Positions 43,293-50,342 of a stretch of DNA of 50,342 bases are shown in pieces. The notes beneath the pieces are model-generated. The model was not told where the DNA came from. It did no database searches and worked only from the letters and a program-made list of their open reading frames with translations. The DNA is taken from positions 1 through 50,342 of the forward strand of contig NZ_JAKDJE010000015.1 of NCBI RefSeq assembly GCF_030454045.1, in the 5' to 3' direction. Numbering within the stretch: position 1 is the stretch's first letter; each line of letters begins with the position of its first letter. This stretch comes from Psychrobacter sp. Its GTDB lineage: Bacteria > Pseudomonadota > Gammaproteobacteria > Pseudomonadales > Moraxellaceae. A program made the position numbers and the translations under genes.

Positions 43293-44255
43293 ATGAACGA
43301 CGAAAAAAAAGACATCGGTACTGATTTTGACGAAGAGTTGTCTCAACTCGTTCAGAAAAAATCGCGTAAGCGTGTCAAAAACAATATTTACGAACGTTTT
43401 ATCAGTCGAGTCCAAAGCGCTGAAAATGATACCCAAAATGATAATGATGATTCAACATCCTTAAAAACGGCCAGTAAGTTACCTGCTTTTGAGCCTCTAA
43501 GCGTAGAAGAGTTGCAACTATTCGAAGATGAAAATAACGATAAAGAGCCAAGATTAGAGTTTGCCGACATCGGCACAACAAACGCTACTTTTGATTTTTC
43601 AGGTCAAAATGCATCGACACAAAACAAGGTGTCAGATACACGAATGGATAATTATGCTGGTGTTGACCATAACTTAAATAGTGATTTAAGTAAGAATAAT
43701 GAAGAAAAAAAGCCATCTTCTGTCGTTCTCGATCAAGCGATGCCTTTATCTAACACAACGATCGATGACCCTTTAGATACTAAATCCAACCCATTGGAAC
43801 CAGATCATAGGGATGCTATAAAACCACAAAAGAAAGCGGCCAGTAGTAAAAAACCGCTCATTATTGGTATGATTTTTGGTTTACTACTTATTGCTATTGT
43901 CGTACTTGCCCTTATTTTTACAGGATTTTTATCGACTTCTATTTCTGATACTACTGTTAGCAATGATAGTGGCTTAAATGAGACAGCGCCTGCGGCTACC
44001 ACTAGCACGCCAGTGGTCGGCGCCGAACCTGTAGTGAATAGCGATGACGATCCATTACCTAATGACGCCAATACGGTCGAGGAGCCGTTAGTGTCAGCAC
44101 AATCGATTAATGCAGACAATAGCGAACAAAACGTGCCCGCAGCTGAAGTTGAGCCTATAGAACCCTCTCCAGCTCCAGAGAGTGATGCTGCCATTACCTA
44201 TGAAGACTTTAGGCAAGAGTCACAAACCACGTTGTATCGTGAGACTAACGATTAG
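43293..44255 (+). CDS. Hypothetical single-pass membrane protein
   Basis: I do not recognise this 320-residue protein. A long, acidic and Asn/Asp-rich N-terminal part (residues 1-180) is predicted to be cytoplasmic and largely disordered. It begins with a charged segment containing ELSQLVQKKSRKRVKNNIYE. One membrane helix follows (about 188-213, LIIGMIFGLLLIAIVVLALI). The C-terminal part is Pro/Ala/Glu/Thr-rich and ends with TYEDFRQESQTTLYRETND, outside the membrane. It is convergent with ppc and stands alone. The layout recalls scaffold or cell-division-type proteins, but no motif supports that. Confidence 0.65.
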   Translation: MNDEKKDIGTDFDEELSQLVQKKSRKRVKNNIYERFISRVQSAENDTQNDNDDSTSLKTASKLPAFEPLSVEELQLFEDENNDKEPRLEFADIGTTNATFDFSGQNASTQNKVSDTRMDNYAGVDHNLNSDLSKNNEEKKPSSVVLDQAMPLSNTTIDDPLDTKSNPLEPDHRDAIKPQKKAASSKKPLIIGMIFGLLLIAIVVLALIFTGFLSTSISDTTVSNDSGLNETAPAATTSTPVVGAEPVVNSDDDPLPNDANTVEEPLVSAQSINADNSEQNVPAAEVEPIEPSPAPESDAAITYEDFRQESQTTLYRETND

Positions 44256-44439
44256 AATAGTTAGGTTTAGGCGCATTTTAATTAAAGCAGAGACATATAG
44301 TACCTTATACCGTGCCACGGAAAAATAATAGGCGACGGTACATTTTTTTATCACCATCGTGCTGGCAAGCACACTGAAATAACTATGACAGTAGCAATCT
44401 ATCAGAATATTCTCGTTGGTTGGTCAGTCGTATCGTCTC

Positions 44440-47226
44440 TTACCCCGTATTACGTAAACCCGCTGCCAGTGCGTTAATACTACGGATTAATGGGTCTTCT
44501 ACATTGAGATCGCCATCTTTATGGTTATCTGTCGTATCTTCATTTTGTTGTCTAGCACGCTTCAACAGCTCAATCTGTATATAGTTAATCGGGTCTAGAT
44601 AAGCGTCTCGCCACTGCAGAGATGCCGCAAGGTTTCGCTGACCAGATAAAAGCGTTTCTTGATCTAGCAAAGAATTCAGACCGGAAGAAGTCAGCTCATG
44701 CTCATCGAGCACCTCACTCATGATCTGTTCGCGTAGCGCCTCGTCATCACACAACTGGCTATATGCTTGTGCAATATTCATCTCAGATTTGGTGAAAGCC
44801 ATCTCAATATTACTGATAAAGACACTAAAAAATGGCCAGCGCGCATTCATCTCTTTCATCAAAATCTCGTTGTCTCTGACACTATGCAGAGCACTACCAA
44901 CGCCATACCAAGCAGGTAGGGTAAAGCGTGCTAACGACCAGCCAAATACCCAAGGAATCGCTCGCAATGTGGTTTTACTTGGCAAGCCTTTTTTGCGATG
45001 GGCAGGACGTGAGCCAATGTTCAGTAAAGAGATTTCTTGTACTGGGGTCACTTGTGAGTAGAATTTATAAAACCCTTCTGTATGATCGGTCAGCTCTCGA
45101 TAACGTTGTTCGCCTGCTTCTGCTAACCGTGCAAACAAGGCTTCATACTCTGGCAACTCAGTCGGTTGCACGACAAATCTTGTCGAGCAGGCTTTGAGTG
45201 TACCCGTGATTGCCATGGTCAGCTCAAACACGGCAGTATCCGTATTGGCATATTTGGCATAAAGCACTTCGCCTTGTTCGGTCACTTTAATCTGACCATG
45301 TAACGTGCCAGCCGGCTGTGCCGCAATGGCTTTGTGCGTTGAGCCGCCGCCACGACTCACCGAACCGCCGCGTCCGTGGAATAATCGTGTTTTTATACCA
45401 TATTGCTCAGCAATACTATTAATGGTTTGCTGCGCACTATACAGCTGCCAAGCCGAGGTGATGATACCGCCATCTTTTGATGAATCCGAATAACCTAGCA
45501 TGATCTCTTGCGTATTATCTGTATTCTGTAGCAATCCGCGATATAGTGGATTGTCTAACACGGCAGGCAAGATTTTATCGATGTTTTTAAGATCTTCGAT
45601 GGTTTCGAACAACGGTGCGACAGGTAGGTCAGCAGACAATTGACCGTCAGCATCAATCGTACATAAGCCTGCAAATCGCATTAACAGCAACACTTCTAGT
45701 AGCTGGCTGGCATTGTTCGTCATTGAGATAACATAGCTGCCAAAAGTCGCCTGTCCCACCAGTTTGCGTAAGGTGGCGACCGAATTCATCAGTGACAATT
45801 GCTCACGCGTTTTGTCTGTTAAATTATCGGTATAGATGAGCGGCGTACCCGGTTTTTCTAACAAGCGTGTGAGCCACTCTTGACGTTCGGTTTCGCTTAG
45901 CGTTTGATAATCAGGCAGATTGGAGGCACTCGCAAAGATATCTGCAATCACTTCACCATGATAAGACGACTCTTGACGGATATCGAGCGCCGCCAAATGA
46001 AAGCCGCAAGTTTTTACCAGGCGAATCACATCGAGCAACAGCCCATCTGCATGCGCCTTGTCGTGAGTAGCGACACTTTGGCGGATAATGCGTAGGTCTT
46101 CTAATAGATCTTCTGGATTGGCATAGGCGTCTTTTTCAGCCTCAATATCAGTCCCTTTACTTTGAATGCGGCGATTGGTGGCATTGACCTTAGTGAGTAT
46201 TAAAGAAAGCAATCGACGATACGGCTCGTTGCCATAGTCATCTAGATTATAGTCAAATACACGCTGATCGAGCTCATCATAACTTTTGATCTTGGCATAT
46301 ACGTCGGGAGACACGGTGACAATAGTGTCACTATGAATCAGCTGGCGGCGCAGTTTTTTGAGTAGCACTTGATAGTGACGCAGTACGGTATCAGCATGCA
46401 TCAACACGGCAAGTTCTGTGGTCTCAAACGTCACAAAAGGATTGCCATCTCTATCACCGCCAATCCATGAACCGAAGCTCATAAAGGCAGGCAGTGGATA
46501 GTCGGTCAGCTCTGGATAGATATCGACAATGGCTTTTTTGATATTGCGATATACTTTGGGAATGGCATTGAACAAACTGGCGTTAAAGTAATGCAGGCCG
46601 TTGTTAATCTCGTCATAGACCAATGGCTTGCGCGTGCGCACTTCATCTGACGACCATAATAAGTCAATCGTTTGCGCGGTTTGCTCTTTGGCTTGCTCAT
46701 AGGCGAAGCTGTTTTCTGTTAGGTTATTTAAAGCATCGCTGTGCGTGAATAGACTTTGTAAGATATTCATTGTGGTACGACGGCGCGCTTCGGTAGGATG
46801 CGCCGTAAATACAGGTGTAAATTTGAGCTGATCAATAAGCTCCTGCATTTGAGCCGGCTCGATATTGCGCTCACGGCACTCAAGTAAGGTACGGCGAAAT
46901 GACCCCTCCCAGCTTTGCTCCGATTGCATACGCAGCTTATGACGCTGCTCACGCAAGTAATTCTCTTCGCTTAGATTGGCTAGGAAAAAATAGATAGAAA
47001 ATCCGCGTATGACGTTTTTTAAAGTTTGATTGTCCAAAGACGCAATAAAGTCGATAAGCTGCTGTTTATGTGCCTCATTTGGCTCACGGCGCTGTTGAAT
47101 GAAACCTTTACGCAGGGTCTCAATGGTCTCTATTGTCTGCTCTCCAGATTGGCGAGAAATAGCATCGCCTAGCAATGAACCCAATAAGCTGGTGCGTTTA
47201 CGTAGTACGTTATTATCTAAAGTCAT
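44440..47226 (-). CDS. ppc: Phosphoenolpyruvate carboxylase
   Basis: This enzyme adds bicarbonate to phosphoenolpyruvate to make oxaloacetate, replenishing the TCA cycle. The 928-residue protein carries both family active-site signatures: FTAHPTEARRRT near residue 140 with the catalytic His, and the central GYSDSSKDGGIITSAWQLY. The Arg/Gly-rich loop FHGRGGSVSRGGG binds substrate. The C-terminus ends in RNTG, as in other bacterial forms with an invariant C-terminal Gly. GAAGG six bases before ATG supports the start. Its oxaloacetate is also the co-substrate of PrpC nearby, though no operon link exists. Confidence 0.96.
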   Translation of the reverse strand: MTLDNNVLRKRTSLLGSLLGDAISRQSGEQTIETIETLRKGFIQQRREPNEAHKQQLIDFIASLDNQTLKNVIRGFSIYFFLANLSEENYLREQRHKLRMQSEQSWEGSFRRTLLECRERNIEPAQMQELIDQLKFTPVFTAHPTEARRRTTMNILQSLFTHSDALNNLTENSFAYEQAKEQTAQTIDLLWSSDEVRTRKPLVYDEINNGLHYFNASLFNAIPKVYRNIKKAIVDIYPELTDYPLPAFMSFGSWIGGDRDGNPFVTFETTELAVLMHADTVLRHYQVLLKKLRRQLIHSDTIVTVSPDVYAKIKSYDELDQRVFDYNLDDYGNEPYRRLLSLILTKVNATNRRIQSKGTDIEAEKDAYANPEDLLEDLRIIRQSVATHDKAHADGLLLDVIRLVKTCGFHLAALDIRQESSYHGEVIADIFASASNLPDYQTLSETERQEWLTRLLEKPGTPLIYTDNLTDKTREQLSLMNSVATLRKLVGQATFGSYVISMTNNASQLLEVLLLMRFAGLCTIDADGQLSADLPVAPLFETIEDLKNIDKILPAVLDNPLYRGLLQNTDNTQEIMLGYSDSSKDGGIITSAWQLYSAQQTINSIAEQYGIKTRLFHGRGGSVSRGGGSTHKAIAAQPAGTLHGQIKVTEQGEVLYAKYANTDTAVFELTMAITGTLKACSTRFVVQPTELPEYEALFARLAEAGEQRYRELTDHTEGFYKFYSQVTPVQEISLLNIGSRPAHRKKGLPSKTTLRAIPWVFGWSLARFTLPAWYGVGSALHSVRDNEILMKEMNARWPFFSVFISNIEMAFTKSEMNIAQAYSQLCDDEALREQIMSEVLDEHELTSSGLNSLLDQETLLSGQRNLAASLQWRDAYLDPINYIQIELLKRARQQNEDTTDNHKDGDLNVEDPLIRSINALAAGLRNTG

Positions 47227-47456
47227 CCTTAACCTTCTTATTAAATGAGTGAGTACAGTGTTAACGAGTATAATATTAGGGCTATCATAGACTTTTTATC
47301 TCTACAGATATCCCTACCGTTTTTTACAATTTAACATGAATGGGTAGTTATGTCTGACGCTCAAAGCAATTTTTTATCAATTGATATTCGTCATATTATA
47401 GTGTATTTAACGCCCCGTCTATTTTTCAAACAATTCTTAGCGCGAGCTCACTTGGC

Positions 47457-48731
47457 TTACGTCTTAGCGTAATCTCGCAGCTTATCTATATAATCCGCCC
47501 AATCTTGCATCATCTGTACCCTAGTATCGATTTCATCAAGTCTGTTGTAAGCCCCGCCATGCGTGTCTTTTATCCTGTGACCCAGCTGTAATTCTGTGAC
47601 GATGTCTGAGTAGCGTAACTCTGGCTGTTCCATAAGCAAGGTTTTGGCCGAGGCCCGAAAGCCATGCGCGCATTGCACGTCTTTGTAGCCAAGCCGGTGA
47701 AATATCTGTACCAGTGTGGCTTTGCTAATATAAGCATTGCTTGAGCCGCGCATTGAGGCAAAGACATACTCTTTATGTCCTGTGATAGATTGAATGTTTC
47801 GTAATCGTGCAATCACTTGCGTCGCTAATGGCACGACTAAGTGCGATACCATGTCGTCGCGACCTTCGCCTTTGGTCGGGGAGAATGCCCATGTATTATT
47901 ATCCCAGTCGATATCCTGCCAGCGCATAGAGCGTAAATCAATACTACGTACAAACACATAAGGCAATAAATTCATGGCTTCTAATGTGAGCTTGCTTGCC
48001 CCTTTAAAATTGGACATATCATGTAACAGCGTCGCAAACTGATCGGCCTTGGTAATAGCTGGCAAGTGATTGCCTGAATTGGCAGGTGCCAACTCGCCAC
48101 GGGTGTCAATCGCTACATTTTTATCGCATAATCCTCGTGCGACAGCGAATGAAAATACTTTTTCCGTATAAAGCCGCGTACTGGCGCCAACGAAAGTCGC
48201 TTGATTGTCGTTATGTTGGATTGCTTCACACACACTTAATATCATCTCACTGGTGATATCATTCATCCTTAAATCGCCAATATCACGGCACATGTATCCC
48301 AAGCACAAATCCCAAAATTTGAGTGTCGACTCACTAAACGCAGGTTTTTTTGATTTGCTTTGCTGACGACTGGATGTTTTGTGATCTCGCCATGCTTGCG
48401 CAATGTCAGCGAACGTGGCGTTCTTTAGATGGGCATACTTATTCACTTGCTCTTTTTGCTGTATGGCTTTGGGGTCAGAGCCGTTTGCGACCGTATTAAG
48501 TATGGTCTCTGCTTTGTACTTGACCTCATATAGACTGATGTTCTCAACCTTGCCTAGCATCATTCTAGGTCGCTTACCATCGACATGTGGATGAGAGTAG
48601 CGCAGGTAGTATTCTTTTTTACCGTTTGGATAGACACGTAGACTTAGGCCCGCGATACCTGAGACACTGACCGAGTAATCCTTATCTCGACATTCAAGTT
48701 TATTGATATCATTTATGTTGTCGACAGCCAT
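47457..48731 (-). CDS. Tyrosine-type integrase (second copy, different family member)
   Basis: This 424-residue integrase is distinct from the one at the left edge. An N-terminal domain (VSGIAGLSLRVYPNGKKEYYL) precedes the catalytic part, with Arg262 in VFVRSIDLRSMRW, His356-Gly-Phe-Arg359, His385 in LQLGHRI and Tyr395 in GGAYNRLDE, all intact. I chose ATG 48731; a TTG further upstream (48779) is open but unlikely. It sits between the ppc promoter region and a long non-coding stretch carrying TGGACAC repeats, with no tRNA in sight, so its attachment site is unclear. Confidence 0.9.
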   Translation of the reverse strand: MAVDNINDINKLECRDKDYSVSVSGIAGLSLRVYPNGKKEYYLRYSHPHVDGKRPRMMLGKVENISLYEVKYKAETILNTVANGSDPKAIQQKEQVNKYAHLKNATFADIAQAWRDHKTSSRQQSKSKKPAFSESTLKFWDLCLGYMCRDIGDLRMNDITSEMILSVCEAIQHNDNQATFVGASTRLYTEKVFSFAVARGLCDKNVAIDTRGELAPANSGNHLPAITKADQFATLLHDMSNFKGASKLTLEAMNLLPYVFVRSIDLRSMRWQDIDWDNNTWAFSPTKGEGRDDMVSHLVVPLATQVIARLRNIQSITGHKEYVFASMRGSSNAYISKATLVQIFHRLGYKDVQCAHGFRASAKTLLMEQPELRYSDIVTELQLGHRIKDTHGGAYNRLDEIDTRVQMMQDWADYIDKLRDYAKT

Positions 48732-49371
48732 GTTCTTATCCGTAATTTTTATGAGGTAAATGCGTGATGGTTTATGCAAATTCGATAACTTATGAAAATA
48801 CTCTCCTGTAAAAAGCCAAAGAGTATTTGGACACTGATATGGACACCGATATTTGTGATGGTAATATTACAGGCCTTTTATATAAAAGGATTTATGTGAC
48901 AATTATCCCCAAGGCTCACTTGGGGATAATTATAGCACATAACGAGTAAATATAGAGTAGGTCATACGATCATAGCCCTGATATGACCCCTAAACTCGTT
49001 TTTACAGATTTTTTGGACACATAAAAATTTATTTTTTCTGTCTGTATCAATTAATTGGCAAGGGATGTAGAGAAATAATGACAAAAATTATCACCTTGTA
49101 CGTGCATAGAATATAAAAATCAGGGTCATAGTACTGTTCTGTGCAAATTTAAAGAGTCTTATATTCGAGTTATTTTGGCATTTATTGTCGATTTTTTATT
49201 GAGTAGCATTCACAGGGAAATATCAGCTCTAAAATAAGGCAGATAAATGCGGCATAATAAGATACACTGCCTCGCGCGCGGTGTTTAGATTCCGCGCTTA
49301 TCGACGAAGTAGTGATAACCGAAAAGATAACTGAAAATTTATAAAAGACGATGGATATAAGGCAGCCTATT
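48732..49371. other. Long non-coding region upstream of the second integrase
   Basis: About 640 bases without a credible gene lie between the divergent integrase and the NADAR gene. TTTGGACAC occurs at 48826-48834 and 49012-49020, and ATGGACACC at 48839-48847. A 13-bp perfect hairpin is at 48901-48931, and GGTCATA/TATGACC arms are at 48960-48966 and 48982-48988. It probably contains the attachment or excision sites of the element and the promoters of both genes. Confidence 0.5.
48901..48931. repeat. 13-bp perfect inverted repeat
   Basis: AATTATCCCCAAG, loop GCTCA, CTTGGGGATAATT. No T run follows on either strand, so it is not a typical terminator. It lies 170 bases upstream of the second integrase. 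Confidence 0.7.
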
Positions 49372-50106
49372 ATGGAACAAAAAGATCACCCTATGCCACA
49401 CAGACAAAATGGGGTAGAGCATAAGCCTGTCTTTATGCCGAGAGTCAACAGCGACAATCTGGTAAAAACAGATATGGTTCGATTTGAGCGTCATGTGGGA
49501 TTTGCGACCAGACAAAAGAAAAAATCTATCAATGATATGCATCAAGTCATTCGCAAAAAGTATGGCTTTAACCATGTTTTGGAATTATCCAGCAAATCTG
49601 GCAATAAGCTGAGTTTTCCGCTGAGTCCGTTCAGCTTAAAGATCACTGATGAGCATGACGGTAATCAATATAGTGTCGAAAATGCTTTTCAATCCAGCAT
49701 GGTCTTTGAAGATGGTGGCCCTTACATTGATTTGCTGACAGCACCGCCAAGACAAGCCAGAAAGGACGAGCGATTAATGACCTCGGGTGAAATCATCGGC
49801 TACAATTATTTTGGTATGGAGTGGGGCACGGAGCCGTTGACTGTGTTTTATGATTGGCTATATGTGAATGCCCTAAAACAAAACCCTCAGTTACATGAGG
49901 AAGTAATGCAATATCAAGCCTTTACCGATATCACCTTTAATCCCAAAAAATCTATCCATAGTGCGGCTTATGCACTGGCGTTATTTGTGGCGCTCAATAA
50001 ACGTGAGATGCTCGATAATGTTGAAGATCCAATGACCTTTTATGACTTATGTAGTGAGTTTAAAATCAGTAATACTGAGCATCTTTTGGAAGAAGGTTGG
50101 ATTTAA
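49372..50106 (+). CDS. NADAR-family protein, DarT1-associated antitoxin type
   Basis: This 244-residue protein matches the NADAR antitoxin-like group that accompanies DarT1 DNA ADP-ribosyltransferase toxins. The evidence is LELSSKSGNKLSFPLSPFSL, YSVENAFQSSMVFEDGGPYIDLL, RQARKDERLMTSGEIIGYNY, TVFYDWLYVNALKQNPQL and AFTDITFNPKKSIHSAAYALALFVAL (split: AFTDITFNPKKS, AAYALALFVAL). NADAR proteins remove ADP-ribose, in known cases from guanine bases. I prefer ATG 49372, with AAGG nine bases upstream, over ATG 49351. No DarT toxin gene is inside the window. The identification is from recalled family motifs. Confidence 0.75.
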   Translation: MEQKDHPMPHRQNGVEHKPVFMPRVNSDNLVKTDMVRFERHVGFATRQKKKSINDMHQVIRKKYGFNHVLELSSKSGNKLSFPLSPFSLKITDEHDGNQYSVENAFQSSMVFEDGGPYIDLLTAPPRQARKDERLMTSGEIIGYNYFGMEWGTEPLTVFYDWLYVNALKQNPQLHEEVMQYQAFTDITFNPKKSIHSAAYALALFVALNKREMLDNVEDPMTFYDLCSEFKISNTEHLLEEGWI

Positions 50107-50255
50107 TAAATGCGTAACGATAAACATAAGAAACCATAGGTTATTGATCGTCTCTCTTATTTTATTTGCCTTCACGTCATATTACTTAATAGCCAGGCTC
50201 ATTGTATAGGCAATGAGTCTTTAACCATCGTTTATCCATTTATCTAAGAGTGAAC

Positions 50256-50342
50256 TATAGTCAATCCTACTTAAAAATGTTATAAACTAATTAACAAATT
50301 CAATTGTTATTATAAAGACCATGACTTACTCACTAGATTTCC
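50256..50342 (+). mobile_element. IS630-like insertion sequence, left end (right copy)
   Basis: The element begins at TATAGTCAATCCTACTT about 150 bases after the NADAR stop and runs off the window. Its first 54 bases repeat window positions 1-54 in inverted orientation with one mismatch. The putative transposase starts at 50321. Confidence 0.65.
50321..50342 (+). CDS. Transposase, N-terminal fragment cut by the window end
   Basis: ATG ACT TAC TCA CTA GAT TTC gives MTYSLDF before the window stops. IS630-family transposases commonly begin with M-x-Y-S-x-D-F/L-R. Only seven codons are visible, so the family call is tentative, supported by the inverted terminal sequence just upstream and the TA boundary. 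Confidence 0.55.

Noticed and set aside
43805..44194. Open frame of 129 codons on the minus strand
   Set aside because: Antisense to the membrane protein gene at 43293; low-complexity composition mirrors that gene.
44256..44439. Terminator between the convergent membrane protein gene and ppc
   Set aside because: Only short arms (GTGCT/AGCAC and TACCGT/ACGGTA) without a suitable T run; too weak to report.
48901..48931. Perfect hairpin as a transcription terminator
   Set aside because: No T run follows on either strand and no gene ends close by.
1..50342. CRISPR array
   Set aside because: I saw no regularly spaced repeats of suitable length and no cas genes anywhere in the window.

Overview
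The window reads as a chromosomal segment from a Psychrobacter-like gammaproteobacterium (Moraxellaceae). This is inferred from a recC-recB-recD cluster with unusually long RecB and RecC, the AcnD/PrpF form of the methylcitrate cycle, a Cys-Cys-ended small protein paired with an ArsA-like ATPase, and moderate AT-rich composition. No 16S rRNA is present, so the genus is an inference. Both window ends carry the same 54-base sequence in inverted orientation, with 53 of 54 positions matching. At the right end it runs into an ATG encoding MTYSLDF, as expected for the start of an IS630-type transposase. The window may therefore be a contig bounded by two copies of one insertion sequence.

Layout. 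1-1917: IS end, tyrosine integrase and tRNA-Arg(CCT), a typical tRNA-linked integration site. 1988-3395: a membrane-anchored degenerate ModA-like protein and an unknown protein. 3801-15165: recC, recB and recD, ending in a strong terminator. 15256-16580: a purine phosphoribosyltransferase and an unknown protein on the opposite strand. 16883-18565: a CstA-family transporter. 18699-20109: a small protein ending in Cys-Cys, followed by an ArsA/Get3-like ATPase. 20114-24367: a DUF3482 GTPase, a fatty acid hydroxylase/sterol desaturase and a DUF2868 membrane protein. 24572-25363: a short-chain dehydrogenase.

25400-40082 is a methylcitrate-cycle (propionate catabolism) region on the minus strand. 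In transcription order it reads prpB, prpC, acnD, then a yefM-yoeB toxin-antitoxin pair, prpF, an ABC exporter, a BcgI-like restriction-modification cassette, an ElaA-type acetyltransferase, and finally prpD. The prp genes together convert propionyl-CoA to pyruvate and succinate. The inserted genes split them into at least three blocks, and a terminator follows acnD. Upstream lie an atypical Nramp-family transporter and a LysR regulator.

43293-50342: an unknown single-pass membrane protein, phosphoenolpyruvate carboxylase, a second tyrosine integrase, a long non-coding stretch, a NADAR-family (DarT1-associated type) predicted antitoxin, and the second IS630-type end.

The most interesting signal is at the junction of the two restriction-modification genes (28806-28869). 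The specificity gene has no usable start codon before its first target-recognition domain. The modification/nuclease gene ends with the in-frame heptamer G_GGA_AAG directly before its TAG stop. A Shine-Dalgarno-like GAGGA lies 9 nt upstream, and an 11-bp stem-loop starts 6 nt downstream. This is the architecture of a -1 programmed ribosomal frameshift, which would make both a 677-residue nuclease-methylase and a fusion of about 1063 residues that also carries the specificity domains.
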